Assembly: GCF_025398275.1 (NCBI RefSeq)
Contig: NZ_JAODOR010000011.1
Location: forward strand, 1 to 64,000
DNA: 64,000 nt
Source: Microbacterium memoriense
GTDB lineage: Bacteria > Actinomycetota > Actinomycetes > Actinomycetales > Microbacteriaceae
Direction: 5' to 3'
Shown: positions 43,654-50,646 of the stretch, piece after piece
Numbering within the stretch: position 1 is the first letter of the stretch
Layout of the letters: each line of letters begins with the position of its first letter
The notes under the pieces: generated by a model
Told to the model about the DNA's origin: nothing
Seen by the model: the letters and a program-made list of their open reading frames with translations, nothing else
Database searches by the model: none
Made by a program: the position numbers and the translations under genes

Positions 43654-44895
43654 CTACTTCTTGACGTACGGCTTGCCGTTGACGGTCAACTGGCCACTCG
43701 AGATGAGGGCCTCGACCTGCTGCTGGTTCGGCCACCTCGCTCCTGGAGCCTCTTGCCAGAAGAATCGTCCCCGGGCTGCGGCGTGCACCGATTCGACATA
43801 GTGTCCGTCGGCGATCATCAGCCACTGCCGCCACGTCTTCTTGTCGGTCGGGCCGTCGCGCAGTACACGCCATCCCGGTCGAGAAGCTGCCTTGGCATAC
43901 AACGGGAGTGCCAGAAAACCGGTGAGCACGCCGAGGAAGGGCTTGAGCGCGAGGTCGCCGATGAACACGCCGCCGCTGGCTTGCTGTGCCCAGATACGGT
44001 ACGGGATGAGCTCCGCCTCGGACTCGGGCACACCCATAGCGATCCAGGCCGCGACAGCGACAGCCTCGACGTACGCCGCGGCCATCTTCTTGTCGCCGAT
44101 GGGAAGCAACGGGAGGATGACCTCCGCGATCATCGCATCGGTCGCGACCGACCGAACAGCGGGGTCTCCGCCGCTGACGGTGACTTGCTTGATCAGTTGG
44201 CGAATGCCGACGTCGGTATTGCCGGCGCGGAACGCACTGGTCGCGACGATGCCGTAGGCCTCCGTCGGCAAGGCGACGCCGACTGCCGCCGCGCGCGACT
44301 CGAGCGAGTCAACCTCGGGCAGCATGCCCACGGCAAGCGCGTACCGCGCGCGAGCAAGCCAGGCTTGAGGCTGCCGTGGCGCAGCTTCGAGTGCGGCGGT
44401 TGTCGCACGGTCAGCCCACAACACAACGTCGTCGCTGAGGCCCGAGACGTCTCGCAGCAGTTCGGAGAGGGCGAGAGCGACGTAGAGCAGGACTTCCTCG
44501 TCGTCGGGCCAGGTCTCGAGTGCTTTGCGGGCCACCTGGAAGACGTTCTGCCAGTCACGTTGACGCAGGAACATCTCGAGCTGGTCGGCAAGTTCGGCCG
44601 CACTCTTCGGGTCGCCGACGACAACGAAGCTCCCGTCCGCGGTGTGCACGATCGGCTGATCGGGAAACTCGCCGTCTTCCAGTAGCTTCGAGAGCTTCTG
44701 GATCCAGGTCTTGATCGCCTCGGCTTGCGCGCGCCCGCCGACACCGTTGGCACGCTTCCCCCAGAACTGGCGCTTAGCTTTGATGTTCTTCTCGAGCGCC
44801 TTGTCGGGAGCCGGAGGAATACCGAAGAACGCGAGGATGTCCTCCTTCGCGTAGCTTTTCGGTTCTTCGACGAGCAGATATTCCTCGGTTGCCAT
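43654..44895 (-). CDS. TPR-like protein with degenerate J-like N-terminus, Hsp70 partner candidate
   Basis: This 413-residue protein lies between the Hsp70 and the FtsK-like ATPase. Its start abuts the Hsp70 stop. The first 75 residues (YAKEDILAFFGIPPAPDKAL, then IKAKRQFWGKRANG) have the spacing of a J domain but no HPD motif. Residues about 100-260 contain helical pairs with TPR-like spacing (VARKALETWPDDEEVLLYVA, RATTAALEAAPRQPQAWLAR). The end includes hydrophobic stretches and a basic terminus. It may link Hsp70 clients to the secretion motor. The J-like reading is tentative, because a missing HPD would abolish normal Hsp70 stimulation. Confidence 0.6.
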   Translation of the reverse strand: MATEEYLLVEEPKSYAKEDILAFFGIPPAPDKALEKNIKAKRQFWGKRANGVGGRAQAEAIKTWIQKLSKLLEDGEFPDQPIVHTADGSFVVVGDPKSAAELADQLEMFLRQRDWQNVFQVARKALETWPDDEEVLLYVALALSELLRDVSGLSDDVVLWADRATTAALEAAPRQPQAWLARARYALAVGMLPEVDSLESRAAAVGVALPTEAYGIVATSAFRAGNTDVGIRQLIKQVTVSGGDPAVRSVATDAMIAEVILPLLPIGDKKMAAAYVEAVAVAAWIAMGVPESEAELIPYRIWAQQASGGVFIGDLALKPFLGVLTGFLALPLYAKAASRPGWRVLRDGPTDKKTWRQWLMIADGHYVESVHAAARGRFFWQEAPGARWPNQQQVEALISSGQLTVNGKPYVKK

Positions 44896-46424
44896 CAGGA
44901 GATACCCTTCGCCTCGATTGCGGCGTAGGCCGCGCGTCGGTCGTCGTCGGACAGTGTGCCCTCACGCCTGATTCGCACTTCACCGATCCGTGCGTTTGTC
45001 TCACCATCGAACGCGGACACCTCGACGATCTGCTCCTCGTTGTAGGAGATGTCGATACGGATGGGATACCCCGCAGGGACAGGACGCCCGAAGCTCGCAT
45101 TTCCGGTGCCCAGCAGACGGCAGAACGCGAGGTCCTCCTCGTCGCCCTCATTGATGCGCAAATAGACCTCGGTCTGACCGTCGCTGGCCGCGTAGAAGGT
45201 TTCCGATGAGCGCGCCGGGACGGGTGTGCCGGCCTGCACGACGAGGCCGTTGATCTCCTCGCCGGCCTCATTGTTGACCGTCACACCGAGACCGTGCGAA
45301 GCGATGTCGGTCGGGATGGCGAGGGCCGCGAGTTCGGAGCGGGGGTCGGCAGTTCCGCTCACTTTGGTGGCGAGGATGGACGCTCCGCGGGCGACATCTT
45401 CGTCGAGGTTGCGCGAGAACGTCGGCACTTTGCCGAACATCTTCTCGAGCAACGCAGCGAATGCGGGAACACGAGCGGACCCACCCACCATGAGCACGGT
45501 GTCGATGTCGTCGACACTGAGCCCCGAGTCATCCAGTGTCACCTCGGTGGTGTCGCCGACGTCCTGGATCGTGTCTTCGATGGCGCGCTCGAACTCCGCA
45601 CGTGTCAGAGTGAACATGAACGGCCGTCCACCCGTCTGCAGGGGTCGACTCACACTGTCGACTGTCGAGAGCTCCTTCTTGATCTCCTCTGCTTTGTCTC
45701 GCGCGTCCGAGAGCATCCAGTCTTCGGCGAGTATGTCGGCCCCCACCTCGGCCTGCGCGCGCTCGGCCATGAGCTCCACTATCGCCGAGTCGAAATCAGC
45801 GCCGCCGAGTTTGTGGTTGCCTCCCGTGCTGAGAACGGTCATTTCGCCGGTGGCCTCGATGCGCATGACGGTGACGTCGAACGTGCCACCACCGAGGTCG
45901 AAGACGAGGATATTGCGGGCACGCGCGTCCGAATCGAGCCCGTGCGCAATGGCCGCCGCTGTCGGCTCGTTGATGATCCGGATGAGGGGCAGGCCCGCGA
46001 GGGCAGCGGCGTCACGGGTAGCCGCGCGCTCGAGCTCACCGAAGTAGGCGGGCACCGTCACGATCGCGCCGGAGACAGGGTGGCCGAGCTCTTCCTCGGC
46101 CATGGTCTTCATCTTCTTAAGCACAAGCGAGGACAGTTCTTCGGGCCGCCAGATCTTGCCATCGACGACGAAATCGCTGCCGTCACCGAGGAAAGTGGGT
46201 TCTCCCATACCGCGCTTGAAGAGCATGGCTACGCGTTGTGGCTCCATGACGGCCATCGATTTCGCGCGCGTGCCGACGACAACGTCGCCCGCCGGGTCGA
46301 AGTAGACGACCGACGGCACGATGCGCACGCCGTCACGTCCCGCAATCGTCGAGGTGATTCCCATCGAGTTGGTGGTGGCGACCGCGGAGTTCGTGGTGCC
46401 GAGGTCAATTCCGATGATCGACAT
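44895..46424 (-). CDS. Hsp70 (DnaK-like) chaperone without C-terminal lid
   Basis: ATG 46424 gives 509 residues, about 100 fewer than housekeeping DnaK. The nucleotide-binding domain is complete: IGIDLGTTNSAVA, IRIINEPTAAAIAHG, LVFDLGGGTFDVTV and VLMVGGSARVP. A beta substrate-binding domain follows (ELAALAIPTDIASHGLGVTV to about residue 480). The protein then ends after a short helix, so the alpha-helical lid is absent. It is encoded 20 bases inside the end of a GrpE-like gene and next to a TPR/J-like protein. This appears to be a dedicated chaperone of the surrounding system, not the housekeeping DnaK, which normally sits with grpE and dnaJ. Confidence 0.9.
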   Translation of the reverse strand: MSIIGIDLGTTNSAVATTNSMGITSTIAGRDGVRIVPSVVYFDPAGDVVVGTRAKSMAVMEPQRVAMLFKRGMGEPTFLGDGSDFVVDGKIWRPEELSSLVLKKMKTMAEEELGHPVSGAIVTVPAYFGELERAATRDAAALAGLPLIRIINEPTAAAIAHGLDSDARARNILVFDLGGGTFDVTVMRIEATGEMTVLSTGGNHKLGGADFDSAIVELMAERAQAEVGADILAEDWMLSDARDKAEEIKKELSTVDSVSRPLQTGGRPFMFTLTRAEFERAIEDTIQDVGDTTEVTLDDSGLSVDDIDTVLMVGGSARVPAFAALLEKMFGKVPTFSRNLDEDVARGASILATKVSGTADPRSELAALAIPTDIASHGLGVTVNNEAGEEINGLVVQAGTPVPARSSETFYAASDGQTEVYLRINEGDEEDLAFCRLLGTGNASFGRPVPAGYPIRIDISYNEEQIVEVSAFDGETNARIGEVRIRREGTLSDDDRRAAYAAIEAKGIS

Positions 46425-46935
46425 CAGGAGTCCGTTCTGTTCGCGTGACTTCGACAATGGGCTTGAGCAACGGGACCGCGCCGATTCGCAGGCCGAGTCG
46501 GCGGATTTTCGAGACGACGATCTGGCTTCCGGTGCCCGACGATGCGGTGATCTCGGCCTCCTGTGGGTCGATCTGGTCGCCTTCATGCCCGTATTCCGTG
46601 ACGCCCGCCTGGAAGATGAGGCTCTCGAGAAGCTCGAGCACGTGGGGGTCGGGAGCGTCGCTCTGGCGCAGGATGATCACAGCTTCATGAATGCCGACGA
46701 TCAGCGGCCAGTCGCGCCAGGCCTGCGCAATCTTCTCGGTCCTTCGAAGCTGTCCCTGAAGCTCATCGAAGTATTGATTGCGCTTGAGAGCGCCCACGAG
46801 AGGGGGCATGAGCCGCTCGACGTCGGCTTTGATGGCCGTGACATCTGTGCTCATCTTGGCGATCAACCTGGCGAGCTCTTGGCTTGCCTGCTGTGTCGGT
46901 GGCTCTGAGCCGCTTGGGGGTGCAGGTGTGTTCAT
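46405..46935 (-). CDS. GrpE-like nucleotide exchange factor
   Basis: This 176-residue protein has a low-complexity start, a helical region (residues about 20-110, LARLIAKMSTDVTAIKADVE) and a C-terminal beta part, QIVVSKIRRLGLRIG followed by VPLLKPIVEVTR. That is the pattern of the GrpE head, which opens the Hsp70 nucleotide cleft. Its location directly before an Hsp70 gene, with overlap, supports the role. It diverges strongly from housekeeping GrpE, so I call it GrpE-like. The start overlaps the stop of the membrane-protein gene upstream (ATGA). Confidence 0.68.
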   Translation of the reverse strand: MNTPAPPSGSEPPTQQASQELARLIAKMSTDVTAIKADVERLMPPLVGALKRNQYFDELQGQLRRTEKIAQAWRDWPLIVGIHEAVIILRQSDAPDPHVLELLESLIFQAGVTEYGHEGDQIDPQEAEITASSGTGSQIVVSKIRRLGLRIGAVPLLKPIVEVTRTERTPDVDHRN

Positions 46936-47657
46936 GTAGCGATGGCCGGCGCTGAGGTTGCCGGGATCGGCACCATGCCCGCGTAGCGCGGTGGCAGGAC
47001 GGGCGTATCGAAGGCGCGAAGGATGCGCTTCATGACGAGAAGCGCCGATGCGCCGCGGAAGCGAAACTCGAGCGTCACGGCGTCGTCTGCTTCAGAGGCC
47101 GTGACGCTGATCTGCGACTTGAGTAGGGGCTTGAACGCGATCTCGACCAGCCAGGCGATGGCGAGGGGAACGACGAACAGCATCAGGAAGATGCCGAGTC
47201 CGATGGCCGCGAGGAAGAACCCGATGAAGAATCCGAACACTCCGAACTGGGCGAACGCCAGGAAAATGGTGGCGGCGATAGCCCCCGGGATGCGGATGAA
47301 GCTGAGGACGATGCCACCGCTCCCCTTCGGAACAAACTCGGTCGCGATGACACTGTTCGACTCGTCGCCGGTCTTCACCTCGAAGGTCCCCGAGGGGAAT
47401 CCGACGAGGTGGTCCTCCGCAGCCCAGATCGATTGCGAGACGGACCGCAACGCGTATCCGACGCCGACTCCCGTAAGGGTGACGGTCCTGGTGATGGTGA
47501 CGGCGTACCGGATGACGAGCATCCAGGTCACACCAATCGCGGCGACGATGACGAATGTCAGGATCATGCCGAAGTAGCCATTGGGATTGGCTATCCACAC
47601 GATGCCGTAGACGATGACGATCGCGATCGAGACGAGCGTGACGGTGAGTTTTCCCAT
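46932..47657 (-). CDS. Polytopic membrane protein, type VII-like operon
   Basis: This 241-residue protein has two N-terminal membrane helices (about residues 4-24 and 28-50) and a soluble stretch (to about 120). Two long hydrophobic segments (about 125-165, FGFFIGFFLAAIGLGIFLML) and a cytoplasmic end with a Pro-rich tail follow. I recognise no family. It is the only membrane gene between the small helical proteins and the chaperone genes, so it may form part of the export channel or anchor the chaperones. Confidence 0.65.
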   Translation of the reverse strand: MGKLTVTLVSIAIVIVYGIVWIANPNGYFGMILTFVIVAAIGVTWMLVIRYAVTITRTVTLTGVGVGYALRSVSQSIWAAEDHLVGFPSGTFEVKTGDESNSVIATEFVPKGSGGIVLSFIRIPGAIAATIFLAFAQFGVFGFFIGFFLAAIGLGIFLMLFVVPLAIAWLVEIAFKPLLKSQISVTASEADDAVTLEFRFRGASALLVMKRILRAFDTPVLPPRYAGMVPIPATSAPAIAT

Positions 47658-47674
47658 GAGTCTCCTCCCCGCCC

Positions 47675-47938
47675 TCAGAGGGTCTGCGAGGCGTAGTCGG
47701 TGCAGGCGTCGACTGCCTTCTTCACGGCTTGCCGTGCTGATTCGGCCTGCGAGGTCGCTTTCTTCATGGCTCCGGCGACCTCTTGCTCGACAGATGACGT
47801 CGAGCCTTCGAGAATGCGTTCGGCACGCGAAGCAGCCGACTCGAATGATGCGTGTGACTTCGCGATCGCCGTCCCGAGGCCCTCTAGGCTCTTCGCGATT
47901 CCCGCGACGAGCTTTTTCGTCTCTCCGATGGAGGTCAT
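47675..47938 (-). CDS. Small helical WXG100-size protein 2
   Basis: This 87-residue protein is probably a two-helix hairpin with a break at LEGSTSS near the middle. It is similar in size and layout to the gene just upstream, sharing the central LEG(S/T) turn, a GA-(M/L)-K-x-A segment and a final (D/N)YA motif. The two genes look like paralogues that could pair like EsxA and EsxB. The Trp-x-Gly motif that defines WXG100 proteins is missing. Secretion by the FtsK-like motor is a hypothesis based on context. Confidence 0.65.
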   Translation of the reverse strand: MTSIGETKKLVAGIAKSLEGLGTAIAKSHASFESAASRAERILEGSTSSVEQEVAGAMKKATSQAESARQAVKKAVDACTDYASQTL

Positions 47939-47969
47939 TCTTAGGCTCCCCGCTCCGTGTGCGCGCGCA

Positions 47970-48227
47970 TCAGATGCGCCCCGCGTAGTTGCTCGCCGCC
48001 TGGGCGGCGTCGTCCATCGCGCGCTTTGCGTCGTCGATGGCGGCCGATGCCGCCTTCAACGCCCCGGATACGGTCGCGTCGGTGCCGCTCGAGGTTCCCT
48101 CGAGCGCCTTAAGCGCCTCGCGCAGGTCCGCTTCGTTGGCGTCCAAGAAGCCGCCGAGTTGCTCGGCGAAGGTGTTGGCCTGCGCCTCGATCTTCTTCAG
48201 GGTGTCTTTCAGATCCTGAACACTCAT
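47970..48227 (-). CDS. Small helical WXG100-size protein 1, first gene of the operon
   Basis: This 85-residue acidic helical protein has N-terminal helix LKDTLKKIEAQANTFAEQLG, a central turn LEGTSSGTD and a C-terminal helix ending ASNYAGRI. It is paralogous to the next gene (47675-47938) and 31 bases upstream of it. No WXG motif and no signal peptide are present. It is the promoter-proximal gene of the type VII-like operon; palindrome site C lies about 63 bases upstream of its start. Confidence 0.66.
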   Translation of the reverse strand: MSVQDLKDTLKKIEAQANTFAEQLGGFLDANEADLREALKALEGTSSGTDATVSGALKAASAAIDDAKRAMDDAAQAASNYAGRI

Positions 48228-48289
48228 CTCGTCCGCTCATCTCGTCGGTGTCCACGTTGCCGCCGGGCAGCCCCGGGACGAGGTGAACA

Positions 48290-48307
48290 TATGAGAGGTC
48301 TCTCATC
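48290..48307 (-). promoter_or_regulatory. Palindrome, site C, upstream of the type VII-like operon
   Basis: Read on the minus strand, GATGAGA-GACC-TCTCATA matches 13 of 14 positions of the consensus palindrome. TATGTT overlapping its end (minus strand) would make a good -10 box, so a bound protein would block or position RNA polymerase for the operon that starts at 48227. Confidence 0.6.
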
Positions 48308-48387
48308 TCCTGCAACTCAATCTCTGCCGCTCGGAGGTAGCAGGCGGGGGCTCTTCCGGTGAGCGCGCGGGTGTGCGGGGACGGCGC

Positions 48388-48414
48388 CCGGACATATCCG
48401 GACAAACCCGGACA
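48388..48414. repeat. Three CCGGACA repeats, 10-bp period
   Basis: CCGGACA occurs at 48388, 48398 and 48408 in the region between the type VII-like operon and ppx. The exact 10-base spacing places all three on one face of the helix. A similar pair lies at 10413-10429, in the opposite orientation relative to its downstream gene. Confidence 0.45.
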
Positions 48415-48517
48415 GCTGTACGGCGCTCAGCGACCGTGCAACTCAACGCGATGGCACAATCGCGAGTGCCACGGAGCTCACGCCGAAACGGTCAGACGCC
48501 TTGGCTCCGGCGGGGGC

Positions 48518-49462
48518 TCAGCTGTCGGGCTCGGACCAGCTGAGCGACTCGATGTAGCGCAGCAGGACGCCCTCGCGGAGCGCCCAGGGCGACACCTCGA
48601 GCTCGTCGACGTTCATCGCCGTCATCGCGGTGTGGAGGACGACGGCGGCCGCGACGATCTGGAACGTCCGGTCGGCCGTGATGCCGGGCAGCTCTTGCCG
48701 GGCGGATGCCGGGAGCCGCGCAAGCCGCGGGATCCAGGAGCCGAGCGCGGCGCGGGGGAGCAGCATCCGTTCACTGCCGCTCCAGCCCGGTGCGGGGTAC
48801 CCGGCGAGCTTCGCGAGCGAGCGGATCGCCTTGGACGAGCCGACGACATGATTCGGGCGCGGCTGGTCGGCCATGAGTTCGACGACCGGGGCGAGCGTCT
48901 CCCGCGCGTGGGCGCGGAGGAGCCCGACGGCCTCCTCGCCGGGCGGGTCCTCCGGGAGGAACTCCACCGTTGATCGCCCCGCGCCGAGCGGGACGGATGC
49001 CGCGACCTCGGGTAGTTCGTCGGACCCGGCCGCGAGCTCGAGCGAGCCGCCGCCGATGTCGAACAGCAGAATCTGTCCGGCGGACCAGCCGAACCAGCGG
49101 CGGACCGCGAGGAATGTGAACCGCGCCTCGGATTCGCCGCCGAGGACCTGGAGTTCCTGGCCGAGGGCGTCCTCGATCCGCGCAATGACCTCTGCGCCGT
49201 TCGCGGCCTCGCGGACCGCGCTGGTGGCCGTCGCGAGGAGCTCGACGACGTTCTCGGACTCGGCGGTCGCGCGCGCCTGGGTCACGGCATCCACCAACGC
49301 CGCGACGCCCGTCTCGCTGATCGACCCGTCCGGCTCGAGGTAGCGCATGAGGCGAAGCACGGTGCGCTGGGACGTCGTCGCCTGCGGACGACCGCCGGGG
49401 CGGACATCGGCGACGAGCAGGTGAACGGTGTTCGAGCCGATATCGAGGACTCCCAAGCGCAT
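48518..49462 (-). CDS. Exopolyphosphatase / guanosine pentaphosphatase family protein
   Basis: This 314-residue member of the Ppx/GppA family hydrolyses inorganic polyphosphate or pppGpp. It has the actin-like ATPase motifs LDIGSNTVHLLVAD at the N-terminus and LLFDIGGGSLEL in the middle, and its length fits the short actinobacterial type. The start ATG 49462 leads directly into the first motif; the upstream frame extension to 50500 is antisense to coaA and is rejected. It is divergent from coaA, with a 33-base gap that must hold both promoters. Confidence 0.92.
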   Translation of the reverse strand: MRLGVLDIGSNTVHLLVADVRPGGRPQATTSQRTVLRLMRYLEPDGSISETGVAALVDAVTQARATAESENVVELLATATSAVREAANGAEVIARIEDALGQELQVLGGESEARFTFLAVRRWFGWSAGQILLFDIGGGSLELAAGSDELPEVAASVPLGAGRSTVEFLPEDPPGEEAVGLLRAHARETLAPVVELMADQPRPNHVVGSSKAIRSLAKLAGYPAPGWSGSERMLLPRAALGSWIPRLARLPASARQELPGITADRTFQIVAAAVVLHTAMTAMNVDELEVSPWALREGVLLRYIESLSWSEPDS

Positions 49463-49495
49463 GAAGTCAGCGTATCGGCCGATAGAGTGGGCGCG

Positions 49496-50443
49496 ATGTC
49501 CACCGAAGATGCGACGCTCGCCGTCGACTCGCTCTATCGCGAGGTCGACCGTTCCGAATGGGCGCGACTGGCCGCCGGCATCCCGAATCCGCTGAGCGAG
49601 ACCGAAGTCGTGCAGCTGCGCGGCATCGGAGATCGGCTCGATCTCGCGGAGGTCCGCGAGGTCTATCTGCCGCTCAGCAGGCTGCTGTCGACCTACGCCG
49701 AGAACACGAAACGGCTCGGCGCCGAGACCGCTGATTTCCTCGGCGAGCCCGACTCGACGACGCCCTTCGTCGTCGCCGTGGCGGGATCGGTCGCGGTCGG
49801 GAAGTCGACGATTGCGCGTCTGCTGCGGGAGCTCATGAGCCGCTGGCCGGGGACGCCGCGCGTCGAGCTCGTCACGACCGACGGATTCCTCTACCCCAAC
49901 GCAGAGCTCGAGCGCCGCGGGATCATGGACCGCAAGGGCTTCCCCGAGTCCTACGACCGCCGTGCACTCGTGCGCTTCCTGATGGACGTGAAATCGGGAG
50001 CACCCGAAGCGCGGGCGCCGTTCTATTCGCACGTGCGGTACGACATCATGCCCGACGCGCAGGTCACCGTGCGGCGGCCCGATGTCGTCATCGTCGAAGG
50101 GCTCAACGTCCTTTCGCCGCCGCCGAGCCCGAACGACGTTGCGGTCAGCGAACTGTTCGACTTCTCGATCTACGTCGATGCCGACGTCGACGACATCGCC
50201 TCGTGGTTCGTCAGTCGGTTCTTGACCCTGCGCCAGAGCGCGTTCAACAATCCGAACTCGTTCTTCACGAATTTCGCCAGGCTCTCTGATGACGAAGCCG
50301 TGGACGCCGCGCTGGGGTTCTGGAACGACATCAACCTGCCGAATCTGCGCGAGAACGTCGAACCGACGATGCACCGCGCGACGTTGATCCTGAAGAAGGA
50401 TGCCGACCACTCCGTCGAGCGGGTGCAGCTGCGCAAGCTCTGA
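49496..50443 (+). CDS. coaA: Pantothenate kinase, type I
   Basis: This is the first enzyme of coenzyme A synthesis, phosphorylating pantothenate with ATP. It has 315 residues, normal for CoaA. The P-loop GSVAVGKSTIARLL lies at about residues 98-111. Other family marks are ELVTTDGFLYPN, KGFPESYD, PFYSHVRYDI and the C-terminal NLRENVEPTMHRATLIL. ATG 49496 is chosen; the frame upstream overlaps ppx on the other strand. Confidence 0.95.
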   Translation: MSTEDATLAVDSLYREVDRSEWARLAAGIPNPLSETEVVQLRGIGDRLDLAEVREVYLPLSRLLSTYAENTKRLGAETADFLGEPDSTTPFVVAVAGSVAVGKSTIARLLRELMSRWPGTPRVELVTTDGFLYPNAELERRGIMDRKGFPESYDRRALVRFLMDVKSGAPEARAPFYSHVRYDIMPDAQVTVRRPDVVIVEGLNVLSPPPSPNDVAVSELFDFSIYVDADVDDIASWFVSRFLTLRQSAFNNPNSFFTNFARLSDDEAVDAALGFWNDINLPNLRENVEPTMHRATLILKKDADHSVERVQLRKL

Positions 50444-50470
50444 GGTGTGGCCTGGGGTGGTCTCTGGTGG

Positions 50471-50507
50471 TCTCGGTACACCGCGGCTGCGCCGCGGCAC
50501 TCGACCA
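50471..50507 (+). repeat. REP-like palindrome, copy 1
   Basis: CCGCGGC-TGC-GCCGCGG forms a stem flanked by TCTCGGTACA and CACTCGACC. It is followed about 100 bases later by an inverted copy of the same design. It lies just after coaA and could also act as its terminator. Confidence 0.6.
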
Positions 50508-50539
50508 GCGGAGATGGGGGCGGCGACGGGCGTTTGTCG

Positions 50540-50592
50540 CCGGCGGGCTATGCGGACGCGCAGGCTTTGGCCCGGCGGGATAGGCGGACGCG
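50540..50592. repeat. Imperfect 20-bp direct repeat between the REP-like palindromes
   Basis: CGGCGGGCTATGCGGACGCG and CGGCGGGATAGGCGGACGCG lie about 33 bases apart between the two REP-like palindromes. They differ at two positions. Confidence 0.45.
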
Positions 50593-50608
50593 GGGGCGTT
50601 CACCCGGT

Positions 50609-50646
50609 GATCGAGTGCGGCCGCGCAGCGGCCGTGTATCGAGATC
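50609..50646 (-). repeat. REP-like palindrome, copy 2, inverted
   Basis: On the minus strand this reads TCTCGATACAC, then GGCCGCTGCGCGGCC and GCACTCGAT. That is the same layout as copy 1 with compensating changes in the stem. The two copies face each other like bacterial REP doublets. The end touches the lhgO-like stop at 50645. Confidence 0.6.

Noticed and set aside
49463..50500. 5' extension of the ppx frame
   Set aside because: It runs antisense through coaA; the conserved N-terminus of Ppx starts at ATG 49462.
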